5,997 bases of DNA, taken from assembly GCA_009839585.1 (NCBI GenBank), contig VXPI01000173.1, positions 1 to 5,997 of the forward strand, written 5' to 3'. The DNA comes from Gammaproteobacteria bacterium. Lineage in GTDB: Bacteria > Pseudomonadota > Gammaproteobacteria > Arenicellales > Poriferihabitantaceae. The first letter of the stretch is position 1, and every line of letters begins with the position of its first letter. The translations under genes and the position numbers were made by a program. Positions 1-5,960 of the stretch are shown here, in pieces. The notes beneath the pieces were generated by a model that saw only the letters and a program-made list of their open reading frames with translations, was not told the DNA's origin and searched no databases.

Positions 1-625
1 CTCGTCGGAAGCAGCATCAAAACTGGTTCGCTGGGGGTTGTTGATCGATACGGAAAAATGCGGTAACGGTTGCGATGCTTGTGTTTCTGCCTGCAATACC
101 GAGCACAATCTCGAGGATCTCGGCCGGCCCGAGACGGATGCGCAATGGATACGCAAACTTGACCTGGTTGACGAGCAGACTTCCCATGTTGATTCATTGC
201 CGATGCTTTGTCAGCACTGTGAGCACCCCCCATGCGTAGATGTGTGTCCCACAGGTGCTTCGTTCCGACGGGATGACGGGATTGTGTTGGTGGATAAACA
301 TACATGTATCGGGTGTCGATACTGCATGATTGCCTGTCCCTACAAGGCGAGGTCATTTGTTCACGAGAATTTGACCAGCCAGAGGCCCTGGTCTCCCCGA
401 GGCAAGGGCGTTGTCGAGAGTTGCACCTTCTGTACGCACCGGGTTGATGTAGGCAGCACCCCTGCCTGTGTCGAGGCATGTCATGTCGAGGGGGGAGGTG
501 CGATGACTTTCGGCGATATGATGAACCCGGACAGTGAAATCTCCCTCAGCCTGAAAAGTGAACCATCCCGCCAGATTCGTGAAGACCTGAAGCTGAATAC
601 CGGGGTCAGATACCAGAACGTGTAA
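1..625 (+). CDS. dsrO: DsrO, periplasmic [4Fe-4S] ferredoxin-like subunit of DsrMKJOP (5' partial)
   Basis: Iron-sulfur electron-transfer subunit of the DsrMKJOP transmembrane complex, expected to pass electrons between DsrJ/DsrP and the quinone pool on the periplasmic side. The frame is open from base 2 to the stop at 623-625, so the gene enters from the left edge. A TTG at 38 is not the real start, because the upstream codons (reading SSEAASKLVRWG) continue the family's conserved RWG-x-LID-x-x-KC segment. Sixteen cysteines fall in four groups: Cx3Cx2Cx3C (CGNGCDACVSAC), Cx2Cx4Cx3C (CQHCEHPPCVDVC), Cx2Cx2Cx3C (CIGCRYCMIAC) and Cx2Cx11Cx3C near the C-terminus, enough for four cubane clusters. 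Known DsrO proteins carry a Tat signal peptide; that part would be left of the window and is not seen. The stop lies 4 bases before dsrP, the usual DsrO-DsrP pairing. It could be another PhsB/NrfC-type subunit on sequence alone, but the dsrPNR context settles it. Confidence 0.93.
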   Translation, partial: SSEAASKLVRWGLLIDTEKCGNGCDACVSACNTEHNLEDLGRPETDAQWIRKLDLVDEQTSHVDSLPMLCQHCEHPPCVDVCPTGASFRRDDGIVLVDKHTCIGCRYCMIACPYKARSFVHENLTSQRPWSPRGKGVVESCTFCTHRVDVGSTPACVEACHVEGGGAMTFGDMMNPDSEISLSLKSEPSRQIREDLKLNTGVRYQNV

Positions 626-629
626 CGCC

Positions 630-1823
630 ATGAGTCAGCACTATCGCACCCTGACTGCCGACAGCCCGTCTTATTACGTCCTTGCATTGGCGTTGGTGGC
701 TCTTGCCCTGTTTGGCCTGGGTGCTGCCCATTACATGGAAAGTGAAGGGCATTGGGTAACCGGCATGAACAATCAGATAGTATGGGGGTTGCCACACGTG
801 TTTGCGATATTGCTCATTCTCTCTGCCTCGGGCGCCCTGAATGTTGCCTCAATGGCCTCCCTGTTTGGAAGAACCATGTATTCAGGCTGGAGCCGTTTCT
901 CAGGATTGCTCGCAATAAGCCTGTTGATTGGCGGTTTGCTGGTATTGGTGCTGGATCTCGGGCGGCCTGATCGTCTGATCATTGCCATGACACACTATAA
1001 CTTCAAGTCAATCTTTGCCTGGAACATTTTCCTGTATACGGGATTTATCGTGGTGACGGGAATCTACCTGTGGTTCATGTTCGAGCGCAAAATGAATCAA
1101 TATGCAAAAGTCGCCGGGCTATTGGCATTTGGCTGGCGATTTGTGCTGACCGCGGGAACCGGGTCGATTTTTGGATTCATTATCGCCAGACAGTTTTACC
1201 ACTCCGCAATGATGGTACCGTTGTTTATTGTGTTATCGCTATCTCTGGGGTCCGCTGTGTTTGTACTGGTGACCCGGATCGTAGGCAGCTTATCAGGCTC
1301 ATTAATGAATCCGGAAACTTCATTTTCCCTAATGCGGCTTCTCGGGATTTTGATTGCGCTGGAAGGATTCCTGGTTTGCGTGTTTTATTTGACAGGCCTG
1401 TATACTGCCGCCCGTTACGATGTTGTATTGTTTGTGCTTGTGAATGGCGGCATCTATACCTTCCTGTTTTGGACAGGACAGATTGTTATTGGTACGGCAG
1501 TGCCACTCGGACTGATTTTCTTGATAAAAGCTCAACCGGACACTAGTGTCCGGCTGGTGACTGCCGCGATCTCGAAAGTGATCGGCAGCTTCTGTTTGCT
1601 CTATGTCATGGTGATTGCCGGACAAGGCTATCCGCAGTTAATGTTCCCGGATAAGCAGGTCCGAAGCACATTTTTTGATGGTGTTGTTGCCTACTATGCT
1701 CCGAGCTGGCCGGAGTTGGCGCTTGGTGTGGGCGGAGTCTCCGTGGTTGGCATCATTATTCTTGTTGCGGCTCGAGTCTTGCCGTTTCTTCCCGCCGAGG
1801 CGCAACATGCACAATCATCCTGA
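630..1823 (+). CDS. dsrP: DsrP, NrfD/PsrC-type integral membrane subunit of DsrMKJOP
   Basis: Membrane-embedded quinone-interacting subunit of the DsrMKJOP complex, in the NrfD/PsrC polysulfide-reductase membrane family. The 397-residue product is almost wholly hydrophobic. About ten membrane segments can be read, near residues 16-34, 48-70, 91-112, 128-149, 160-184, 193-215, 234-256, 264-290, 308-330 and 362-385. This matches the ten-helix NrfD-like layout and the roughly 400-residue length of DsrP. No heme- or Fe-S-binding cysteine motif is seen. The loop LDLGRPDR (residues 108-115) resembles the conserved L-D-L-G-R-P segment of this family. The ATG at 630 lies 4 bases after the dsrO stop; no strong Shine-Dalgarno is visible, so translation is probably coupled to dsrO. 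The last codons abut the dsrN leader. A perfect 18-base palindrome lies inside the gene at 1536-1553. Confidence 0.93.
   Translation: MSQHYRTLTADSPSYYVLALALVALALFGLGAAHYMESEGHWVTGMNNQIVWGLPHVFAILLILSASGALNVASMASLFGRTMYSGWSRFSGLLAISLLIGGLLVLVLDLGRPDRLIIAMTHYNFKSIFAWNIFLYTGFIVVTGIYLWFMFERKMNQYAKVAGLLAFGWRFVLTAGTGSIFGFIIARQFYHSAMMVPLFIVLSLSLGSAVFVLVTRIVGSLSGSLMNPETSFSLMRLLGILIALEGFLVCVFYLTGLYTAARYDVVLFVLVNGGIYTFLFWTGQIVIGTAVPLGLIFLIKAQPDTSVRLVTAAISKVIGSFCLLYVMVIAGQGYPQLMFPDKQVRSTFFDGVVAYYAPSWPELALGVGGVSVVGIIILVAARVLPFLPAEAQHAQSS
1536..1553. repeat. Perfect 18-base palindrome inside dsrP
   Basis: The sequence CCGGACACTAGTGTCCGG equals its own reverse complement over all 18 bases. The centre is ACTAGT. 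It encodes the end of AQP and DTSVR in a loop of DsrP. As RNA it could form a stem only with the central bases unpaired; as DNA it has the symmetry of a dimeric-protein site. No function is known to me, and chance is possible in a window this size. Confidence 0.6.
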
Positions 1824-1847
1824 TTGACTTGTTGGGGACTGGCTTTT

Positions 1848-1851
1848 GGGG
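1848..1851 (+). promoter_or_regulatory. Probable ribosome binding site deciding the dsrN start
   Basis: A GGGG run ends 8 bases before the ATG at 1860. It is only 2 bases from the in-frame ATG at 1854, which is too close. This favours 1860 as the dsrN start over 1854 and over the TTG at 1824. Confidence 0.45.
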
Positions 1852-1859
1852 CAATGACC

Positions 1860-3248
1860 ATGCAGGGGTTTTTGTTATCGGCAACCCGTCGCTCTTCAGG
1901 CAAGACCATGATTGCCATGGGCCTGTGCCGAGCGCTCAGGAACAGGGGGGTAAATCTGGCACCGTTCAAGAAAGGCCCGGATTACATTGATCCGATGTGG
2001 ATTGGGACTGCTGCCGGCAAGCCTTGTGTGAATCTGGATTTCAACAGCATGACCGAACAGGAGATAGCGGGAAAATTTGCATGTCACTGCCGAGGTCAGG
2101 ACATGGCGCTGGTTGAGGGCACCATGGGCCTGTTTGATGGTGTCAGCATATCGGGTACAGACAGCAATGCAGCACTCGCCAAACAGCTAGGGCTATCGGT
2201 CATTCTGGTGGTCGATTGCAAAGGCATGACGCGAGGTATTGCACCGCTTTTGATCGGCTATCAGGCTTTCGACCCGGAACTTAACCTGATTGGGGTGATT
2301 CTGAACAACGTGTCGGGTCAAAGGCATGAATCAAAGCTTCGTTCTGCGATCAGGAACTATACCGATCTGCCGGTGATCGGTGTTATGGCCCATCAGGCAG
2401 AAATGACCATTGATGAAAGACATATTGGCTTGTTGACGAGTGTTGAAGATCCACATGTCACCCGGAGTGTTGAGAAGATCGCATCGATCGCCGAGTCAGC
2501 ACTGGATATCGATTTGCTGATCAATCTCCTTAAACAGCACCGCATTGACTTGATGCATCAGGACTACGGGGAACAATTGCCATGTGTAAAGGGGTTGAGG
2601 CTTGGCATCGCACGCGATCAGGCTTTTTCGTTTTATTATTGCGATGATATTGAGGCAATCGAGAGGGCCGGGATTGACATTCACTATTTCAGTCCATTGG
2701 AAGACGGGGGGTTGCCGGAAGTGGATGCGTTGCTGATCGGTGGCGGGTTTCCGGAGCTGCATGCGGAACGATTGGAGTGCAATTCATCCATGCTTGCGTC
2801 CATTGCTGGTTTTTGTGGATCCGGTCGTCCGGTCTATGCCGAATGTGGTGGGCTGATGTACCTGGCCCGCAGTATTGGTTGGCAGGGCCGTCGCCATCGC
2901 ATGGCGGGATACCTTCCGGTTGATGTCAGAATGAACGAGCGCCCCATTGGACGTGGTTACGTTGCGCTGGCCCCCACAGACAGGCATCTCTGGCATCAGG
3001 GTCCGGAGTTTGCAATTTCTCAATCATTCCCGGTGGTGAAGGCGCATGAATTTCACCACTCGTCCATTGAGGGCATTGACGAGGATATCGACTATGCCTG
3101 GGAAATTGTTCGTGGGCATGGTGTCGATGGCAGGCATGATGGGTTTGTCCGCCAGGGCGTGCTTGCGGGTTTTTCGCATTTGCGAAACACACAGGGTTAT
3201 CCCTGGGTTGAGCATTTCACCCGTTACATTGCCCAGAATCACGCATGA
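1860..3248 (+). CDS. dsrN: DsrN, cobyrinic acid a,c-diamide synthase-like siroheme amidase
   Basis: Glutamine-dependent amidotransferase of the CobB/CbiA family, thought to amidate siroheme for the DsrAB sulfite reductase; it acts in the cytoplasm with ATP and glutamine. From the ATG at 1860 it has 462 residues, the usual CobB size. The N-terminal P-loop ATPase domain starts with MQGFLLSATRRSSGKT (lysine 15) and continues with the family motif KKGPDYIDP. The C-terminal class I glutaminase-like domain shows IGGGFPE (293-299), the nucleophile cysteine 329 in AECGGLMY, and histidine 440 in GFSHLRNT. The frame is open back to a TTG at 1824 directly after the dsrP stop, but the added residues (MTCWGLAFGAMT) are unlike a family N-terminus and a GGGG precedes 1860. 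One oddity is an isoleucine in DPMWIGTAAG, where many CobB proteins have histidine. Cobalamin biosynthesis CobB is the alternative, but no cob gene is nearby and dsrP and dsrR flank it. Confidence 0.92.
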   Translation: MQGFLLSATRRSSGKTMIAMGLCRALRNRGVNLAPFKKGPDYIDPMWIGTAAGKPCVNLDFNSMTEQEIAGKFACHCRGQDMALVEGTMGLFDGVSISGTDSNAALAKQLGLSVILVVDCKGMTRGIAPLLIGYQAFDPELNLIGVILNNVSGQRHESKLRSAIRNYTDLPVIGVMAHQAEMTIDERHIGLLTSVEDPHVTRSVEKIASIAESALDIDLLINLLKQHRIDLMHQDYGEQLPCVKGLRLGIARDQAFSFYYCDDIEAIERAGIDIHYFSPLEDGGLPEVDALLIGGGFPELHAERLECNSSMLASIAGFCGSGRPVYAECGGLMYLARSIGWQGRRHRMAGYLPVDVRMNERPIGRGYVALAPTDRHLWHQGPEFAISQSFPVVKAHEFHHSSIEGIDEDIDYAWEIVRGHGVDGRHDGFVRQGVLAGFSHLRNTQGYPWVEHFTRYIAQNHA

Positions 3249-3267
3249 AGCCGAATACAGTATTATT

Positions 3268-3273
3268 GAGAGA
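3268..3273 (+). promoter_or_regulatory. Ribosome binding site of dsrR
   Basis: GAGAGA lies 6 bases before the ATG at 3280 and 19 bases after the dsrN stop. It supports the short 105-residue DsrR rather than an upstream in-frame ATG at 3046 inside dsrN. Confidence 0.6.
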
Positions 3274-3279
3274 CACCGC

Positions 3280-3597
3280 ATGATTACCATTTCCAAGGCA
3301 GCCGCCAGGCAAATTCGATTTTCGATGGAGGAAACCCAGTCAGAGGGCATGTTCCTGAGAATTGCCGCGAGACGTCTGGCCAATGGCGCTCTTGATTATG
3401 CGATGGGGTTTGACAGTGGTGATCATAACGACAGTTACAGCAACAGCAATGGCGTTGATATTGTGGTTGCACCAACCAGTACGGAACTGCTTGCAGGAGC
3501 AGAACTGGACTATGTCGAAATGGAAGATGGGGAGCATCATTTCATATTTATCAATCCAAACGACAGGGAACACATCAAGCCAAGCCAAAAGGAATAG
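3280..3597 (+). CDS. dsrR: DsrR, IscA-like A-type carrier homolog lacking cysteines
   Basis: Small cytoplasmic protein with the IscA/HesB fold. In A. vinosum, DsrR is known not to bind iron or Fe-S clusters and instead affects expression of dsr genes after transcription. The 105 residues start MITISKAAARQI, like the MSITLSDSAAARV start of IscA, and share the LR(I/L)...R...Y..(G/E)F, ELDYV and F.NPN landmarks. There is no cysteine anywhere. By eye alignment to E. coli IscA, C35 is replaced by asparagine 35 and the C-terminal CGC is replaced by IKP. An acidic/Asn/Ser-rich stretch (residues 45-58, DSGDHNDSYSNSNG) occupies the loop after the second strand. The start at 3280 is chosen for the preceding GAGAGA and because the longer reading (from 3046) would overlap dsrN by about 200 bases. 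The gene is 31 bases after dsrN. Absence of the cluster ligands argues against IscA or ErpA. Confidence 0.9.
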   Translation: MITISKAAARQIRFSMEETQSEGMFLRIAARRLANGALDYAMGFDSGDHNDSYSNSNGVDIVVAPTSTELLAGAELDYVEMEDGEHHFIFINPNDREHIKPSQKE

Positions 3598-3648
3598 TCC
3601 AGTCGGCTATGTTGTCCGTATATTGGGTGTGACTTGCTTGTTGGTCTG
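3598..3648 (+). other. Short dsrR-kinase gap, no clear signal
   Basis: These 51 bases are the longest gap between genes in the window. No hairpin with a T-run is visible, so there is no sign that the dsr transcript ends here. TATATT at 3619-3624 resembles a -10 box but has no convincing -35 at 16-18 bases upstream. Read-through from dsrR into the kinase gene is the simpler reading. Confidence 0.4.
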
Positions 3649-5232
3649 ATGGTCTTGAACACGGTTGATTCGAAATCAAAGTCAGGCGGGTCTTTCGAAC
3701 CCGAATGTCTGGTGCCGCCACAAACCCGGTGGTTTCGACCAGGATTTGGGCTGATTTGCCGACAGGTTATGCTGCCGCTTTTCGGGGCAGCCTTGTTGCT
3801 TTGCGTCTGGCTGGTACAAACCCTGTTGAGCAGGCTCGATTGGCCGGGTTTCTGGATATCCGACTGGATTTATGCTGCGGGAGCAATACTTTGTATCGTT
3901 CGCGGCATGGTCATGATTCGAACCGTTCTGATCCATCCGATACGACAGGTGCACGACTGGGCCGCAGAGATCAGTGATGGCAACATGGGCGCTCAAATCG
4001 CAGAACCCGGCAGTGGTGATTTTGAAGGACTGATCGAGCAGATCAATCGCTTGAGCAAGCGTATGCTCGAGATGCAGCAGAGTTTGAAGGATCAGGTAAG
4101 CGAACAGGCCCAGAGACTGGAGCAGAAGACGCTGTCACTGGAGTTGCTGTATGAGGTTGTCAGCTCATCAACCCACTTTGACACGGTTGAGGAACTGTTC
4201 AGTCATGTTATGGAACGTTTCAGTGATGTGTTCAAGGCGAGAGCCTCGGTGATCAGGGTTCTGGTTCAGGGTCAACTTGAGCTGGTGCACAGCCACGGAC
4301 TGTCCGCAGACAGTCCGTACATGACTGGGGCCGACAGTTTGCAGGAGGTCAATAAGAATCACCGGGAGGTGGATTTCCAGGAAACTGATGCCCTGCATGG
4401 GGCGTTTGCGAATGCAAGTCCCATGTATACCGTGAGGATTCCGATTCAGTATCTGGATACTTATCTTGGAACCTTGCAGCTTTTCTTCGATGATGAGGAA
4501 GCGGCCAATCCGGAAAACCGCAGGCTGTATTTAAGTATTGGACAGCATCTCGGAGTCATGCTTGAGCAATTCCGGCTGGACGATGAATCCGGGCGTTTGT
4601 ACACGGTGGAAGCAAGAGCACGCTTTGCCAACGAACTGCACGATTCACTGGCCCAGACACTTTCCGGTCTTCGCATTCAGGTGCGGGTATTGGATGAAAC
4701 CCTGCATCAGGGCGACGAGCAGGTGACCTGGGAGGAGATGGAGAAACTGGAAGACCAGGTTGAGGAAGCGGTTCTGGAGCTGCGTTCCCTGATTGGCCAG
4801 TTTCGGGCACCTTATCAGTTGCAGGATATTCCTAGTTCAGTGACCAAACTGGTTGAACGATGTCAACGGGATACGGATCTTTCGGTGTTTTTCCAGAACG
4901 AGTGGCAGAGTGATAATCTTGCCCCGGACATGAGAACGGATGTAATTCGCATTGTCCAGGAAGCCCTGAATAATACAAAAAAGCATGCCCGGGCTAGTAA
5001 CGTTAGAGTACTGATCAGAAATCGCGATGGATTTTGTCGAATTGTTGTCGAGGATGATGGGATAGGATACGATGAACAGCAATTATCAGGGCCTGTTCCG
5101 TTGGGAGAGCATGTCGGGTTGCAGATTATGGCTGAACGAGCAGCCAAACTCGGTGCAGACCTGAAATGCGAGTCCGAGCCAGGAGAAGGCAGTCGAGTCA
5201 TGCTCGAGTTTGAATATCGGCAGGATGCATGA
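3649..5232 (+). CDS. NarX-like membrane sensor histidine kinase (HAMP-GAF-HisKA_3-HATPase)
   Basis: Inner-membrane sensor kinase of the NarX/HPK7 class, 527 residues from the ATG at 3649. Order by residue: cytoplasmic tail of about 39; membrane segment 40-61; a loop of only about 12; membrane segment about 73-93; HAMP about 94-150 with proline 97; coiled coil about 125-170 (SKRMLEMQQSLKDQ); GAF-like domain about 179-305; HisKA_3 with ELHDSLAQ giving phospho-accepting histidine 331, aspartate 332 and the phosphatase-motif glutamine 336. The ATPase follows with the N box EALNN (asparagine 441/442), G1 DDGIG (from 470) and G2 GEHVGL (486-491). NarX instead has a large periplasmic nitrate-binding domain, absent here, so the signal is more likely read by the GAF domain or within the membrane. 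A TTG at 3634 would add only 5 residues; neither start has a strong ribosome site. The partner regulator follows after 37 bases. The signal is unknown, so narX is not assigned. Confidence 0.9.
   Translation: MVLNTVDSKSKSGGSFEPECLVPPQTRWFRPGFGLICRQVMLPLFGAALLLCVWLVQTLLSRLDWPGFWISDWIYAAGAILCIVRGMVMIRTVLIHPIRQVHDWAAEISDGNMGAQIAEPGSGDFEGLIEQINRLSKRMLEMQQSLKDQVSEQAQRLEQKTLSLELLYEVVSSSTHFDTVEELFSHVMERFSDVFKARASVIRVLVQGQLELVHSHGLSADSPYMTGADSLQEVNKNHREVDFQETDALHGAFANASPMYTVRIPIQYLDTYLGTLQLFFDDEEAANPENRRLYLSIGQHLGVMLEQFRLDDESGRLYTVEARARFANELHDSLAQTLSGLRIQVRVLDETLHQGDEQVTWEEMEKLEDQVEEAVLELRSLIGQFRAPYQLQDIPSSVTKLVERCQRDTDLSVFFQNEWQSDNLAPDMRTDVIRIVQEALNNTKKHARASNVRVLIRNRDGFCRIVVEDDGIGYDEQQLSGPVPLGEHVGLQIMAERAAKLGADLKCESEPGEGSRVMLEFEYRQDA
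4295..4318. repeat. Perfect 10-bp inverted repeat (hairpin) inside the kinase gene
   Basis: ACGGACTGTC and GACAGTCCGT are exact reverse complements separated by the 4-base loop CGCA. The site lies in the GAF-like domain and encodes the segment around HGLSADSPY. No T-run follows, so it is not a terminator by sequence. It may be a chance structure of the coding sequence or a local mRNA hairpin. Confidence 0.6.
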
Positions 5233-5269
5233 CAGGACGGCACAATAAAAAACCCATAAATGTTGAGAG

Positions 5270-5914
5270 ATGAAAGCGGTATTGATTGATGATCATGCGC
5301 TCTTCAGAGAGGGTCTGGAGGGATTGTTGAAGCGCAGAGGTGTCGAAGTGACTTCCTTTTCGAATGGGGCTGACGGCATCGAATCGGTGAGCAGTGAATG
5401 TCCTGATGTGGTCATGGTAGATCTTCGCATGCCGGAACTGGATGGGATTCAGACACTCCGGGCCTTGCGCAAGAATCATGCAGAGCTGCCGGTCCTTATT
5501 TTGACCACGAGTGACGAAACTTCCGACTTGACGGAGTGTCTGCAATATCAGGCCAACGGTTACTTGTTGAAGGACATGGCCCCTGATGAGCTGGTTGCTG
5601 CCATGAAGAAAGTGATTTCGGGCGAGGTTGTGGTTGCCCCACAGCTGGCTGGGAAGCTGGCATCCATTATTCAGCAAAAGACCAGGAGGCATGAGAATCC
5701 GGAATCGATTTTTGATTGTTTGTCGCCTCGCGAGATAGAGATTTTGCGGCACTTGACGGAAGGTCAGAGCAACAAGCGTATTGCGCTTGATCTTGGAATA
5801 TCAGACGGTACTGTCAAGCTACACGTCAAATCGATATTGAAAAAACTGGGCCTGCATTCACGGGTTGAAGCGGCGGTGCTGGCAGTCCGGGAGGGGCTAA
5901 CCCATAATTCCTGA
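5270..5914 (+). CDS. NarL/FixJ-family response regulator (REC + LuxR-type HTH)
   Basis: Cytoplasmic DNA-binding response regulator of 214 residues, the normal NarL size (about 215). The receiver domain (about 2-118) has the acidic pair D7/D8, phospho-acceptor aspartate 51 in VDLRMPELDG, threonine 79/80 and lysine 101 in LLKD, so all active-site residues are present. A linker leads to a LuxR/GerE helix-turn-helix at about 150-210: LSPREIEILRHL, then NKRIALDLGISDGTVKLH and VKSILKKLGLHSRVEAAV. The last part closely matches NarL (VKHMLKK-x-x-L-x-SRVEAAV). The gene begins 37 bases after the kinase, which is its evident phospho-donor. The GAGAG directly before the ATG is too close to serve as a good ribosome site, so coupling to the kinase is plausible. 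Targets are unknown; the position suggests control of the dsr genes. Distinguishing NarL from NarP or another paralog is not possible here, so no symbol is given. Confidence 0.93.
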   Translation: MKAVLIDDHALFREGLEGLLKRRGVEVTSFSNGADGIESVSSECPDVVMVDLRMPELDGIQTLRALRKNHAELPVLILTTSDETSDLTECLQYQANGYLLKDMAPDELVAAMKKVISGEVVVAPQLAGKLASIIQQKTRRHENPESIFDCLSPREIEILRHLTEGQSNKRIALDLGISDGTVKLHVKSILKKLGLHSRVEAAVLAVREGLTHNS

Positions 5915-5927
5915 AAAATTGTAACTA

Positions 5928-5960
5928 CTCGCCCCTGCCTGGCCGCTGGCAGAGGGCGAG
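5928..5960 (+). terminator. Strong hairpin after the response regulator, probable transcript end
   Basis: CTCGCCCCTGCC (5928-5939) pairs with GGCAGAGGGCGAG (5948-5960). This gives 12 base pairs with a single bulged A at 5953 and the 8-base loop TGGCCGCT. The stem starts 13 bases after the stop codon at 5912-5914 and is GC-rich. The following bases are CATTTACCCTTGATCTTTATTT, which is T-rich but has no unbroken T-run. It may therefore be a weak intrinsic terminator or a 3'-end stabilising stem. The remaining bases to 5997 contain no gene I can support. Confidence 0.6.

Noticed and set aside
1070..1546. 158-codon + strand frame inside dsrP
   Set aside because: It is a shadow in another frame of a highly hydrophobic gene; the product is Cys/Arg-rich and has no recognisable features.
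3172..3187. Small hairpin TTTCGC-ATTT-GCGAAA in dsrN
   Set aside because: A 6-bp AT-containing stem inside coding sequence is common by chance, and it lies before the functional C-terminus.
3046..3597. A 183-codon reading of dsrR starting inside dsrN
   Set aside because: It would overlap dsrN by about 200 bases. The extra residues look like out-of-frame translation of dsrN, while the ATG at 3280 has a GAGAGA site and gives an IscA-like N-terminus and length.
3600..3648. Possible promoter for the kinase gene (TATATT at 3619-3624)
   Set aside because: No acceptable -35 box at the right distance, and the gap is short and terminator-free, so an internal promoter cannot be supported.
3649..5232. 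Could this gene be dsrS, which follows dsrR in A. vinosum?
   Set aside because: The protein has unmistakable HAMP, HisKA_3 and HATPase motifs; DsrS is not a histidine kinase.
5198..5752. 184-codon open frame on the - strand across the end of the kinase and the response regulator
   Set aside because: It is antisense to two genes with complete, recognisable domains. The product has no family-like motif and no ribosome site was seen.
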